Positions 16,860 through 26,116 of a DNA stretch of 64,000 nt are shown here, piece after piece. Position numbers and translations under genes: made by a program. The stretch covers positions 1 to 64,000 of the forward strand of contig NZ_JAGMUO010000010.1 in the NCBI RefSeq assembly GCF_019049325.1, read 5' to 3'. Under the pieces are notes generated by a model. That model was not told the origin of the DNA. It searched no databases and saw only the letters and a program-made list of their open reading frames with translations. Source of the DNA: Streptomyces sp. AC512_CC834. Lineage in GTDB: Bacteria > Actinomycetota > Actinomycetes > Streptomycetales > Streptomycetaceae. Each line of letters begins with the position of its first letter. Position 1 is the stretch's first letter.

Positions 16860-18950
16860 GTGCGGCGGAAGATCGCGGTGGGGGCTGGGGAGACAGTGCG
16901 GGTGGCGTGTGCCTCCGCGTCGGGGTTGCGGGCTCTGGACACGGTCAGTGGTGAAGTCCTCGATGCCGGGGTGCTGGCTGTGCGGGTGGGGTGGTTGACG
17001 GATCTGGTGGAGGCGATGGCCACTGAGGTGATCGCCGCGCACTGGAGCCGGAAGGATCTGGACCTGCTGGCCTCGGGGAAGGCCTCGTCGGGGGAGGCGC
17101 TGCCCTCGAACGCGTGGATGGCTCTGCGTACTCTGGGCTGGACGGCTACGGCCCCGTCCGGTGTGTATGTGTCGGACCGGGTGCGGCGGATCGCCGAGGA
17201 ACAGGCAGGGCGCGTCCTGCGCTCCGCGCACTGGCGGGCCGAGGTGGTGGAGGGCGTCCTGGCTTCCTGGCCGGCCGGGAACCTCGACCCGATACGACGC
17301 ACGCCCGTGGAGTGGGAGGCGCTGCGGGCCGCCGTGCCGGACGGGGCGGGGATCCCGGCCTCGGTACTGCGTGCCCGGACCCGGCAGATCCTTACCTTCG
17401 CTGCCGCCCGTCACCGGTTGCCGGCCGATGTGTGCGAGCTGGAGGCCGCTCCGGGAGCAGGCGGCCAGGTGGTGCTGGCCGCCGCCGACAAGCAGCTAAC
17501 CACCCTGGAGCGCTGCGAGGACGATCCGGCCCGGTTCGCGGTCCTCACCGTACGGCTGCCGGTGTGCCCGGACCCTTGCTCGCGGGCCGACTGGCATACG
17601 GCCGTGGTGCGGTTCCGGCTCCCGCCCACCATCGAGGCCACCGCCGCGCTGCACACCCCCACCCTGCGCGTCCGTAACGGACGCCTGCGGCTGGATGTCG
17701 CCCACAGTACGGCCGTGCCCAAGGCGCAGCGGACCGGGCATGTACGGGCCGTGGCCTTCGACTACGGACTGAACACCCTGCTCACCGGCGGCACCCTCAC
17801 GCTCGATGGCGGCCCTGGACCGGCCCTACACACCGACGGACGCCCCGCGTTCCTGCGCGTCAACGGCGTCCTGGCCAAGGCCGACCGACTCCGCATCCAG
17901 GCCGAGCAGTTGTGGACCAAGGTCGCTCACCTTCAGCGCCTGGCCGAGGGCCGCAGGGCGGCCGGAATCCGGCCCGCCCCCCTGGTCGTGGCGAAACTCA
18001 CCGTGCTACGCGAAGAGCACCGTCGCATCTCCCGCCGCCGTGAGCACCTGAACCGGGCGATCGCCCGCACAGCGGCCCGCTTCATGGTCGAGCACGCCCG
18101 TGCCACGGACGCGTCGGTGATCTGTCTCGAAGACCTCCGCGACATGGAGGCACGTGGCAAGGGCCGCACCCTCAACACTCGCCTGTCCACATCAGTGCGC
18201 GGCCAGATCGTCGCCGACACCATCCACCACGCCGCCCGCTACGGCATCGCGGTAGTCGTCGTCCCGGCCCGCGGCACCTCGAAGTACTGCCCGCGCTGCC
18301 TCACACACTTCCGCCATCACACGGCCCCCGACAACCCCAGAGCGGGCTGGAAATGGGCCACCTGCCCGAACGCGGCCTGCGGCTACAGCGCGGATCGCGA
18401 CGTGGCGGCCTGGCAGCGTATCGGCACCCGCGGCCTCACGCACCAACACCAGTACGTCCTCAACCGCGCCGACGGCAGCTACCTGCTGCGCAGCACGGTC
18501 GAGGAGTTGGACCAGCCGGTCCAGCATGTCCCCCTCCCCGCCCGCTCATCGTCCGGGACGCAGACACGTCCCGCGGACCGGACGAAGAGCGGACCCACGA
18601 GAAACCGCCCCGCGCCCAACAGGCGACGCGGGGTCCCCGCCCCACCCACACCCCCGAGCACCGCATCAGCGGAACCGGGAGCGGGTGGAAAGCGTCCGGC
18701 GGGGCGACTGCCCCAGCCACCCCTACGCCGCGGCCGGCGGCGTGAGCGGCGGCAGGCACCGCACACGATGAGCCCACCCCGCAGGCCGCACCGGCCACGC
18801 GGGACACACCTCGGCACAGGCTTCCACCTGCACGCCCACGCCACCCCCACCACCCGACCACGGGCGGCAGGACGGCGACCCGGGCACCCGAGACCGTTTT
18901 CCACCAGGGCCGAAAGCCCAGCTACACCAAGGAAAACCCAGGCTCGTTAG
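16860..18950 (+). CDS. tnpB: Large IS607-associated TnpB RNA-guided nuclease
   Basis: A 696-residue TnpB, much longer than the usual 350-450. GTG 16860 was chosen because it lies 4 bp after the tnpA stop with GAGG upstream. The RuvC catalytic residues are all present: Asp301 in AFDYGLNTL, Glu424 in VICLEDLRDM and Asp514 in YSADRDVAAW. A zinc ribbon (CPRC, then CPNAACG) lies between the last two. The extra length comes from an N-terminal region of about 300 residues before RuvC-I and a tail of about 150 residues rich in proline, arginine and serine (after VPLPARSSS). The guide RNA is expected to overlap the 3' end. Size and completeness make it a candidate programmable nuclease. Confidence 0.85.
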   Translation: MRRKIAVGAGETVRVACASASGLRALDTVSGEVLDAGVLAVRVGWLTDLVEAMATEVIAAHWSRKDLDLLASGKASSGEALPSNAWMALRTLGWTATAPSGVYVSDRVRRIAEEQAGRVLRSAHWRAEVVEGVLASWPAGNLDPIRRTPVEWEALRAAVPDGAGIPASVLRARTRQILTFAAARHRLPADVCELEAAPGAGGQVVLAAADKQLTTLERCEDDPARFAVLTVRLPVCPDPCSRADWHTAVVRFRLPPTIEATAALHTPTLRVRNGRLRLDVAHSTAVPKAQRTGHVRAVAFDYGLNTLLTGGTLTLDGGPGPALHTDGRPAFLRVNGVLAKADRLRIQAEQLWTKVAHLQRLAEGRRAAGIRPAPLVVAKLTVLREEHRRISRRREHLNRAIARTAARFMVEHARATDASVICLEDLRDMEARGKGRTLNTRLSTSVRGQIVADTIHHAARYGIAVVVVPARGTSKYCPRCLTHFRHHTAPDNPRAGWKWATCPNAACGYSADRDVAAWQRIGTRGLTHQHQYVLNRADGSYLLRSTVEELDQPVQHVPLPARSSSGTQTRPADRTKSGPTRNRPAPNRRRGVPAPPTPPSTASAEPGAGGKRPAGRLPQPPLRRGRRRERRQAPHTMSPPRRPHRPRGTHLGTGFHLHAHATPTTRPRAAGRRPGHPRPFSTRAESPATPRKTQAR

Positions 18951-19010
18951 AGACGCTACTCACATCGCGTTTGCCGGGGCAATGGGCGTGCGTCCCGACG
19001 ATGGTCCACG

Positions 19011-19655
19011 ATGGAGCTCATGCCCCCGCCCCCGTCCATGTCCGCCGGAAAACAGCCTGCCGGCCCGTTCACCCCGCGCCACTTCCATCTGGTGCTGCTG
19101 CGCCGCATGGCCGACCACAATCCCGGCCCGGTCGAGGACGCCCGCCGCGCACTGGGCGCCTCGCTCGCCGAGATGCGGGAGGCCAACAGGCGCTGGCAGG
19201 CGATGCTCCGCTCCCCGCGCTCCCGCTCGGCCGCGTCCCGCTACCGCTCCGTCCTCGGTGAGCCCGAGTCCAGCGCACCCCGCCGGATCGGCGACCTGGA
19301 GTGCGAGGCCCAGCAGTGGGCGCTGCCCCTGTGGCCCGGCCTGCGCTTCGAGGTCCTCGTCGCCGACCGGGGCGTCGTCTGGAACGAGTGGCTGGTCCGC
19401 GCCCCCGGCGCGCAGGGACCGGAGCTGCGCACCCTGGACGATCTGACGCCCTGGTCCTGCACGGTCGACGAGGCGGCCCGCGCCTTCGCCCCCGCCCGGC
19501 CGCTCCAGGGCTCGGCACCGACGCGGTGGGGGCTGGCCTTCACTGCCCCGGACGGGGACGGCGTACCGCGCGAGGTGGTCGCGGAGTTCACGTGGGGGCT
19601 GTTGCAGCGACAGGCTGACCGGGGAAGCGGCCTGCGGTTGATGGGCCCGGGGTAG
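19011..19655 (+). CDS. Conserved hypothetical protein
   Basis: A 214-residue soluble protein with no signal peptide and no domain I recognise. Start is ATG 19011 or ATG 19020, the latter with GGAG just upstream. Visible features are a basic, helical N-terminal third (FHLVLLRRMADHN, DARRALGASLAEMREANRRW) and a tryptophan-rich C-terminal half (QQWALPLWPGLRFEVLVAD, VVWNEWLVRAP, LTPWSCTVDEAARAF). Base composition is like the chromosome. It stands alone, just right of the IS607 element, and converges on the immunity gene. Confidence 0.6.
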   Translation: MELMPPPPSMSAGKQPAGPFTPRHFHLVLLRRMADHNPGPVEDARRALGASLAEMREANRRWQAMLRSPRSRSAASRYRSVLGEPESSAPRRIGDLECEAQQWALPLWPGLRFEVLVADRGVVWNEWLVRAPGAQGPELRTLDDLTPWSCTVDEAARAFAPARPLQGSAPTRWGLAFTAPDGDGVPREVVAEFTWGLLQRQADRGSGLRLMGPG

Positions 19656-19717
19656 CCGCTTCGCGGCGCAGTCCGCTTCCGCCCAGCGCGTAAGCGGCTG
19701 GTCGGAAGCAGTACTGC
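19654..19717. terminator. Structured intergenic region between convergent genes
   Basis: Several complementary arms lie between the two convergent genes: AGCCGCTT (19654-19661) with AAGCGGCT (19692-19699), and GCAGT plus GCTTCCG (668-681) with CGGAAGC plus ACTGC (703-717). Either pairing gives a stable stem. A bidirectional terminator is the simplest reading. Confidence 0.5.
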
Positions 19718-19728
19718 GTCAGGGAAGG

Positions 19729-20265
19729 CTAGGAGTAGAGGAAGTTCTGCCCGCTACCGAATCTTCTCAGCCCCATAGCTTCTAGAGACTTGTCCTGTTC
19801 CTGACGTTGATCAAATTCGCGTAGCTTCTCCAGTGCCCTCGGGGGGAGGAGGTCCGAAACCTTCGAGATCAAGGTCCGGATTGAGGTGCCGATGAGGGTA
19901 GCGCCGTCGTTGATGGCTACCAACGGATACAGATTTTCGCGAGGGTCACCGAGGCGTTCCTCCGCCATTCCGACAGCGATAAGTCCGCGGACTAGCGGTT
20001 CAATCGACCTGGAGCGGACTGCGGTCGAGGCCATTCTTTGCCCGTATACGCTGAGCACGGAGGCGCTTCTTGCGTTCAGGTCGTCGATCGCTCTCTGCCT
20101 GCCAGACGCGGAATTCTCCGTATATGCCTGGATCATGGCATCCACCTCAGAATCCAGCTCATGCGGGATGCCGTAGCGAAGGTAGCCGTCAAAACGCTTT
20201 CCCTTGAGGCGTGCCACACCTACGGGTGACTGCTCTGCTTCCCTGCTACCCCTTCGGCGGGACAA
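19729..20265 (-). CDS. Candidate immunity protein for the RHS toxin
   Basis: A 178-residue, probably cytoplasmic, helical protein with no recognised domain (SVYGQRMASTAVRSRSIEPL, GMAEERLGDPRENLYPLVAINDG, SDLLPPRALEKLREF). The TTG at 20265 was chosen because GGGAGA lies five bases upstream; it starts inside the last codons of the toxin gene (20-bp overlap), so the two are translationally coupled. A GTG further in (before ARLKGKRFDGYL) is an alternative. Lower GC than the neighbours and the position directly 3' of a polymorphic toxin are what one expects of an immunity gene gained together with the toxin tip. Function is inferred from context only. Confidence 0.6.
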   Translation of the reverse strand: MSRRRGSREAEQSPVGVARLKGKRFDGYLRYGIPHELDSEVDAMIQAYTENSASGRQRAIDDLNARSASVLSVYGQRMASTAVRSRSIEPLVRGLIAVGMAEERLGDPRENLYPLVAINDGATLIGTSIRTLISKVSDLLPPRALEKLREFDQRQEQDKSLEAMGLRRFGSGQNFLYS

Positions 20266-23200
20266 GATAGTCTCCCTTCCATTTGTATCCAGATTGAAGG
20301 AGCTGCTGGATTTCACGGGCGAATACTGTGGGTTCCATCCGTGACGGCAGCCAGTAGTTTCCTGCAGTGGGCGACGCAACGTACACGGTACCGCGCTGGT
20401 CGATGATGGCCTGTATCCACGCATCGTTCTTTGCGAGGGTCCAAGTGCCAGTTGTGAGCTTTGAGTTGTGGGACCATGACCCTCCGATGAGGGTGTCGTC
20501 GAGGCGCCCGATGACTGGTGTGCCGTGGCTCGGGTGCCACGCCTCGCCGGGGCCGAGTACGTTGGTCGGTACTCTAGGTGCGGCCCACTGGTAGCCCTTG
20601 CCGCTGAACGATGGGTCACCAGAGTGCGCCGCGCCCGGCCCATAGCGGGTGGGGCCGCCAGGTCCTGCGGGGTACGCGTTGATGTCTGGTTCTACCGCTG
20701 CACGCCTCCACCCGGTGAGGCCGCCGATCCCCACGAGGAGGATCTGTTTGGTGAGCTCTTCGGCTGCTTCGGTGTACAGGTCAGCGAGGGCGTCGCAGCC
20801 CTGTTGCCGGAGCATGTAGTCCGCGCGGTACAGGCGGTAGGCGGGGCGGACGGGCAGGTACTTGTCGACGAATGCGCCGGCACCGCCGTTCTGGCCGGTG
20901 AGCGCGTTGTAGGCGTCTCCAAGGAAGACGAAGGGGGACTTCAGGCCCTCGACGAAGCCGTCGCCGAAGATGCTCGCCGCCTCGCCGAGGCTGTCGACGC
21001 GGTCGTTGTTCGGGTCGTCGGGGGTCAGGCCGCTGGGGTCGGTCAGGAGGGTGGGGACGTTGTCGGCGTATGCGTACGGTGACACATACGGTGTCGACAG
21101 GGGGCGAGTTGCCGGGTCGGGGCGGGTGAAGCGGCCGGTGGTGGTGTCGTACTGGCGGGCGTGCAGGTCGAGGTTGCCGGTGGTGGTCTCGTAGCGGGCG
21201 CCGGTGTAGGAAGGGGTGCTCGCGGGGGCCCCGTCGGTGACGGTGTCCAGTGTGCGGTTGCCGTACGGGTCGTAGGCCCAGCGCTGGTGGAGGGTGCCGG
21301 TGCTGTCGGTGACGTCGACCGGGGAGCCCTGGGTGTCGTGGTGGTAGTAGTAGACGGCGCCGGCGCCGGTCTCGGTCGACTCCGGTTGCCCCAGTGGGTC
21401 GTACCGGTAGGTCTGCGCGATGCCCAGTCCGCTGGACTCCGAGGCCAGCAGAGGCAGGGGGGCGTTGGGGTCCCACTGGTAGCGGTTGGTTGTCGTGCCG
21501 TTCTTGGCGACGGCGACCTGGTTGCCACTGGCATCGTGGTCGTAGGTGTAGCTCACGCCCGCGACGGTGGCGGCGGAGATCCGTCCGGCCAGGTCGTAGG
21601 TGTAGGTGTCGGGGCCCTTCTTGGTCTGGTTGCCGTCGGTGTCGTAGCCGTATGCGGTGGTCGTGGTGCCGGTGGTGGTGGCGGTGAGCTGGTCGGCGGC
21701 GTCGTAGGTGTAGCTGGTCGACGTGTCGCCCAGGGTGGAGGTCAGACGGTTGCCGACCTTGTCGTAGGAGTAAGACGTGGCGCGGCCGGAGGCGCATCCG
21801 GCGGTTCCGGGTTGTGGGAAGCACCCGGTGGTGAGGCGGCCGGCGGTGTCGTAGGTCTGGTCGTAGCCGCCGGCGCCGACACCTGCCCTGGTGATGTCCA
21901 CGTGGGTGGGCAGACCGGCCGCGGAGAGGGTGAGCCCGGTCTTGGTGACCGTGACGCCGTGTTTGGCGGAGGTGACGGCGGTGAGGCGGCCCGCGCGGTC
22001 GTAGCGGCGTTCCTCCGTCTCCGTGTTGGGCAGCGCGGACCGGGTGAGGTGCGCGGCCGGGTCCCAGGTGTAGGTGGTGGTCTCGCCGTCGGCCGTCATC
22101 GTGGCGGTGCGGCCGTCGTCGTCGTAGGTGTACGCGACGGAGCCGCCGCTGTGGGTGCGGGTGAGTATCTGTCCGGCGGCGTCGTAGGTGTAGGCGAAGT
22201 GGCGGGTCTTGGTGAGGTTGCCGACGGAGTCGTAGGCGAAGTCCTCGGAGATCTTCGAGTTGGCGCGGGCGGTCATGCGGCCGGTGTCGTCGTAACCGAA
22301 GGTCACGTCCGGTGTGGTGTCCGAGTAGTCGATCTCGGTGAGCAGGCCGCGTGGGTCGTGGGTGTAGTCGGTGGATCCGCGGGATGTGGTCTTGCGGGTG
22401 AGGTTGCCGTCGGCGTCGTAGCCGTAGGTGGTCTCCCGCTTCAGCGGGTCGGTGACCGAGGTGAGGCGACGGGCCGCGTCGTAGCCGTACGTGGTGACGT
22501 GGCCGTTCGCGTCGGTGCGGCCGGTGACGTTGCCGGCCGTGTCGTGCTCGTATGTGGTGACCGCGCCGCCTGGAGCGGTGACCTCGGTCAGCCGGTCCAG
22601 GTCGTCGTAGCCGTAGACGGTGGCCCGCTCGTCCGCGTCCGTCTGCTTGACGACGTTGTTCACCGCGTCGTAGGTGGTGGTGGTCACGCCGCCGAGCGGG
22701 TCGGTGACCGTGGTGGGGTTGCCCGCCGGGTCGTACCCGTAGGCGACCGTGTACTCGGCCGGGTCGGCGCCGGTGGCGTTGCCGCGCGGGTCGACCGCGG
22801 TGACCTGTCGGCCGTCGGCGTCGTAGGTCCAGCTCTCCTTGTGGCCGAGCGGGGAGGTACGGCTGAGCAGGTTGCCGTCGACGTCGTAGGCGTAGGAGGT
22901 GGTCTTGCCGAGTTGGTTGGTGCTGCTGGTGAGCCGGTTGTTCTTGTCGTAGACGGACGTGGCCGTCTCGCCCGCGGCGTCGGTGACCTTGGTGACGTTG
23001 TCGTTGTCGTCGTAGGTGTAGCTGGTGGTGTGGCCCAGCGGGTCGGTGACCACGAGGGGCCGGTTGATCGCGTCGTAGGTCGTGGTGGTGGATGCGCCGG
23101 TCGGGCCGGTGACCTTGGTGGTGTTGCCGGCCGCGTCGTAGGCGTAGTTGGTGGTGTGGCCGGCCGGGTCGGCGCCGTCGGCGTTTCCGCGTGGGGAGAC

Positions 23201-25588
23201 GCTGCTGAGCAGGCGGCCCACTTTGTCGTAGGTGTAGGTGGTCTTGCCACCGGTCGCGTCGGTCTCGGAGGACAAGCGTCCGCTCGCATCGTAGGTGCGG
23301 GTGACCGTATTGCCGGCGGGGTCGGTGGTCCGGGTCAGGTGGCCGGCGTCGTCGTAGGCGAACGTCGTGGTGTCGCCCGCCGGGTTGGTGGCCGCCACCA
23401 CCTGCTCGGCGCCGTTGTATTCGTAGGCGGTCGTGCGGCCCAGGGCGTCCGTGGCCGAGGTGAGCAGCCCGCGCCCGTCATAGGCGTACGCCGTGGTGTG
23501 GGCGTCCGGATCGGGTCCGGCGGCGTTGCCGCGCGGGTCCGTCCTGGACAGGATCCGGCCGGCCTCGTCGTAGGTGAACGTCGTCTTCTCACCGAGCGGG
23601 GTGGTGACCGACGTCCGGTTACCCGCAGCGTCGTAGCCGTAGGTGGTGACCTTGCCGCGCGGGGTCGTCACGGTCTCCAGCGAGCCGAGCGCCGTGTACG
23701 TGTACTCGACCGTGCCGTCCAGGGGATCCGTGGTCGACGTCAGCTGGTTGGACGTGTTGTAGGTGTGGGTGGTCTTGTTGCCGCGGCCGTCGGTGTGGCT
23801 GGTGATGTTGCCCGCGCCGTCGTAGGTCCAGCTCTCCGTGTAGCCGAGGGCGGAGGGAGCGCTGCGGGTGAGCATCCGCCCGGCGCTGTCGTAGGTCATC
23901 TCCGTGGTGTTGCCGCGCTGGTCGGTGATGGCGACGGGTCGCAGATGGCGGTCGTAGTCGTAGGTGACGCTCTTGCCGTACGGGTCGATCGTCTCCATCA
24001 GGACGTTGCCGGCGTACACGTCCGTCCACACGCCGCCGTCCGGCGCCGTGGTGTGGGACTCGCTGCTGCCGTCCCAGGTGAAGGTGGTGGTCTTGCCGTT
24101 CTGGTCGGTCTGGGACTTGATGCGGCCCGACGTGTCGTAGTCGTTGGTGACCTGGCCGCCCGCCGGGTCGGTGTAGGAGGACAGGCGCTTGCTCGCGTCG
24201 TAGACGTACGACGACGTCCTGCCCGCCGGGTCGGTCACCGAGGTCAGCAGACCGCCGGTGTACCCGTACGACACCGATGTGCCGTCGGGCAGGCCCACTT
24301 CCGCCAGCAGTCCGTCGGTGCCGGGCATGAAGGTGGTGGTGCGTCCAGCGGCGTCCTTGACGGAGGCGAGTTGGCCGGACTCGTAGGCCAGGGCCAGTCC
24401 CTGGCCGGCCTTGTCGGTCACGGAGGTGAGCCGGCCGCTGCTGTCGAAGGTCCGCCCGGTGTGGTCCGGGGTGGTGATCGTGTACGTGCTCGTGCCCTTG
24501 ACCAGCTTGGCCGCCGAGCCCGCCGGGCCGGTGTACGAACCGTCACCGTTCCGCGTGAACACAAACGACGCGCCGTCGCCCGTCCGGTACGTCGCCTTTC
24601 CCGTCGCGAGGGTCAGCCCCGCGTCGAACGGGGTCGCCCAGCCACGTCCCAGCAGGCCGACGGCGCTTGAGTCGGAGCGGTAGGTGCGTTCCAGGGTGAG
24701 GGGCACACCGGGGCCCACCAGGGAGGCGTCGGTGAGCTGCTCGAAGAACATGCCGGTGGCCGTGTTGACCGGGTCGGCGCGGTGCGCCTGCGCGTAGCAG
24801 GTGCAGATCCCCGCCTGGGCGCCGGGGATGACCGGCGTGTAGAAGGCTTCCACCAGCGGCGAGGTGGTACCGCCCGGGCTCGACGTCCCGTCGGCGCTGT
24901 TGAGGAAGACCCAGGCGTAGTACTTCTTGCCGTCTTCGAGGATTCCGTCCAGCGCGCTGCCGGCCCACCAGAAACACTGGTCCTTGGGATAGGAGTTGCT
25001 CGACCACCAGTCGTAGCACCAGGCACCCGTGTCCGGAGTGTCACCGCTGGGATCGTCCGTGGACTTCTTGATCTCCTGCTGGACGACGAAGTTCCCGGCC
25101 GCGTCCCGCACGTACAGCCACATACCGGTGTACGCCGATCCGGCCTTGGGCAGTTTCACCTGCCCGCCGATCGACAGCATGCCCGGGTAGGCGATGGCCC
25201 AACTCGACACCCACGTCGGGTTCTCGGCGGACGCGACCCTGGCCCCGGGTGCCGCCTGCGGTCCGGCTGCGGGGCCGCGTTCGGCACGCTCCTTGTCGGA
25301 CCGGTCGTAGGGCTTGCCCTGGGGCTTCTTCTCCGGTGCGTTCATGTACGCGCGCATCGGTGATCGTTCGTGCCGGTCCCCGGCGACCTTTGCGCGGCGC
25401 TCGGCCAGCGACATAGCCTTAGGCGGCTTCGGCAGGTCAGCAGCGGTCCTGGACTCCGTCTGCTCTGCGACCGCCTCAGCGGTGCGTGGTTGGGCTTGGG
25501 GTGACGCCCATGACGGCGTGACACCCGTAGTGACCAGCAGAACCAGGGTTAGAGCGGTTACGACAAGTCTTTGTATTTGTGTGAGCAC
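20246..25588 (-). CDS. Secreted RHS/YD-repeat polymorphic toxin
   Basis: A 1780-residue protein starting at GTG 25588. Residues 1-29 are a Sec signal peptide ending in SWASPQA. A basic propeptide-like region follows, then a beta domain with paired tryptophans (GAWCYDWWSSNSYP). The DUF6531-type entry (HRADPVNTATGMFFEQ) starts near residue 275. More than 30 YD repeats follow (YGYDAAGNRTSVTT-like), then the RHS core (YDPYGNRTLDTV, GNLDLHARQYD, RFTRPDP) closing at DPSGL near residue 1518. The last 260 residues are unlike the rest: a helical linker and a C-terminal tip (GSWSHNSKLTTGTWTLAKND, YVASPTAGNYWLPSRMEP, YKWKGDYLVPP) that should be the toxin. I do not recognise its fold. The RHS shell encloses the toxin in known family members. 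Confidence 0.85.
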   Translation of the reverse strand: MLTQIQRLVVTALTLVLLVTTGVTPSWASPQAQPRTAEAVAEQTESRTAADLPKPPKAMSLAERRAKVAGDRHERSPMRAYMNAPEKKPQGKPYDRSDKERAERGPAAGPQAAPGARVASAENPTWVSSWAIAYPGMLSIGGQVKLPKAGSAYTGMWLYVRDAAGNFVVQQEIKKSTDDPSGDTPDTGAWCYDWWSSNSYPKDQCFWWAGSALDGILEDGKKYYAWVFLNSADGTSSPGGTTSPLVEAFYTPVIPGAQAGICTCYAQAHRADPVNTATGMFFEQLTDASLVGPGVPLTLERTYRSDSSAVGLLGRGWATPFDAGLTLATGKATYRTGDGASFVFTRNGDGSYTGPAGSAAKLVKGTSTYTITTPDHTGRTFDSSGRLTSVTDKAGQGLALAYESGQLASVKDAAGRTTTFMPGTDGLLAEVGLPDGTSVSYGYTGGLLTSVTDPAGRTSSYVYDASKRLSSYTDPAGGQVTNDYDTSGRIKSQTDQNGKTTTFTWDGSSESHTTAPDGGVWTDVYAGNVLMETIDPYGKSVTYDYDRHLRPVAITDQRGNTTEMTYDSAGRMLTRSAPSALGYTESWTYDGAGNITSHTDGRGNKTTHTYNTSNQLTSTTDPLDGTVEYTYTALGSLETVTTPRGKVTTYGYDAAGNRTSVTTPLGEKTTFTYDEAGRILSRTDPRGNAAGPDPDAHTTAYAYDGRGLLTSATDALGRTTAYEYNGAEQVVAATNPAGDTTTFAYDDAGHLTRTTDPAGNTVTRTYDASGRLSSETDATGGKTTYTYDKVGRLLSSVSPRGNADGADPAGHTTNYAYDAAGNTTKVTGPTGASTTTTYDAINRPLVVTDPLGHTTSYTYDDNDNVTKVTDAAGETATSVYDKNNRLTSSTNQLGKTTSYAYDVDGNLLSRTSPLGHKESWTYDADGRQVTAVDPRGNATGADPAEYTVAYGYDPAGNPTTVTDPLGGVTTTTYDAVNNVVKQTDADERATVYGYDDLDRLTEVTAPGGAVTTYEHDTAGNVTGRTDANGHVTTYGYDAARRLTSVTDPLKRETTYGYDADGNLTRKTTSRGSTDYTHDPRGLLTEIDYSDTTPDVTFGYDDTGRMTARANSKISEDFAYDSVGNLTKTRHFAYTYDAAGQILTRTHSGGSVAYTYDDDGRTATMTADGETTTYTWDPAAHLTRSALPNTETEERRYDRAGRLTAVTSAKHGVTVTKTGLTLSAAGLPTHVDITRAGVGAGGYDQTYDTAGRLTTGCFPQPGTAGCASGRATSYSYDKVGNRLTSTLGDTSTSYTYDAADQLTATTTGTTTTAYGYDTDGNQTKKGPDTYTYDLAGRISAATVAGVSYTYDHDASGNQVAVAKNGTTTNRYQWDPNAPLPLLASESSGLGIAQTYRYDPLGQPESTETGAGAVYYYHHDTQGSPVDVTDSTGTLHQRWAYDPYGNRTLDTVTDGAPASTPSYTGARYETTTGNLDLHARQYDTTTGRFTRPDPATRPLSTPYVSPYAYADNVPTLLTDPSGLTPDDPNNDRVDSLGEAASIFGDGFVEGLKSPFVFLGDAYNALTGQNGGAGAFVDKYLPVRPAYRLYRADYMLRQQGCDALADLYTEAAEELTKQILLVGIGGLTGWRRAAVEPDINAYPAGPGGPTRYGPGAAHSGDPSFSGKGYQWAAPRVPTNVLGPGEAWHPSHGTPVIGRLDDTLIGGSWSHNSKLTTGTWTLAKNDAWIQAIIDQRGTVYVASPTAGNYWLPSRMEPTVFAREIQQLLQSGYKWKGDYLVPPKG

Positions 25589-26116
25589 AGTGCATCACCT
25601 GTGATGGAGACGTGAAAGGGACGAGTGATGCCTGATCAGGGATGGGGGCTGGCTAACGCGTATCAGAAGACAGGGCTGAAATCCTGCGGTGCTCCACCGT
25701 GAGAGGTGCGCATTCTCGCTGGTCGAACGGGCGTGGGCGACGGGCGGATCGTCAATTTGGCGTGAACATGATCAGGTGTGCTTCATTGTTGGCTCGTGCA
25801 GCGTGGCGGTGGCTTTCGAGGGCAGCCTGACGCGGCATCGCCAATACCTCCGTCTGGGAGACGAGGTGACGCTCATCGAGCCCGGCATGCCGTTCGAGAG
25901 CGTCGGCGTCGGCCCAACGAACGGAACGGGCGGCCGGAGTTCCGATGGCTCGCCCAAGGTCGATGGCATGCGTTCAGGACGCGTATGGCAGGACGGCTCC
26001 TTCCTGCTGGGTGACGGCCAAGAATGAACGCGCAGAGCCTGTGCCAGATGTGGAAGGGCCTTGCCCCTTGAGCTTGGACAGCGGGAGGAGGCCCACATGG
26101 CCGTGCCCGGACGCAA
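25589..26116. other. Intergenic region between RHS toxin and decayed TniQ gene
   Basis: About 530 bases. The part next to 25589 should hold the toxin promoter. A plus-strand frame at 25689-26027 could encode 112 residues (it includes FIVGSCSVAVAFEGSLTRH) but has no clear ribosome binding site and no recognised domain, so I do not call it a gene. GC content is lower than in the flanks, in keeping with acquired DNA. Confidence 0.45.

Larger units (their letters stand above)
16100..18960 (+). mobile_element. IS607-type element (serine transposase plus large TnpB), ends approximate
   Basis: Both genes of the IS607 pattern are present in order on the plus strand with a 4-bp gap: a MerR-HTH serine recombinase and a TnpB. 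IS607 elements have no long terminal inverted repeats and make no target duplication, so the ends cannot be read directly. The left end should lie between the IclR operator (16034) and 16220, where GC content drops; the right end lies shortly after 18950. Confidence 0.75.

Noticed and set aside
21161..24670. Plus-strand open frame of 1169 codons opposite the RHS gene
   Set aside because: Its Gly/Val-rich repeats mirror the YD repeats of the RHS gene; no ribosome binding site or domain.
25689..26027. 112-residue plus-strand frame beside the toxin promoter
   Set aside because: No clear ribosome binding site, no domain, and the first part is weak coding sequence; described only as an intergenic frame.
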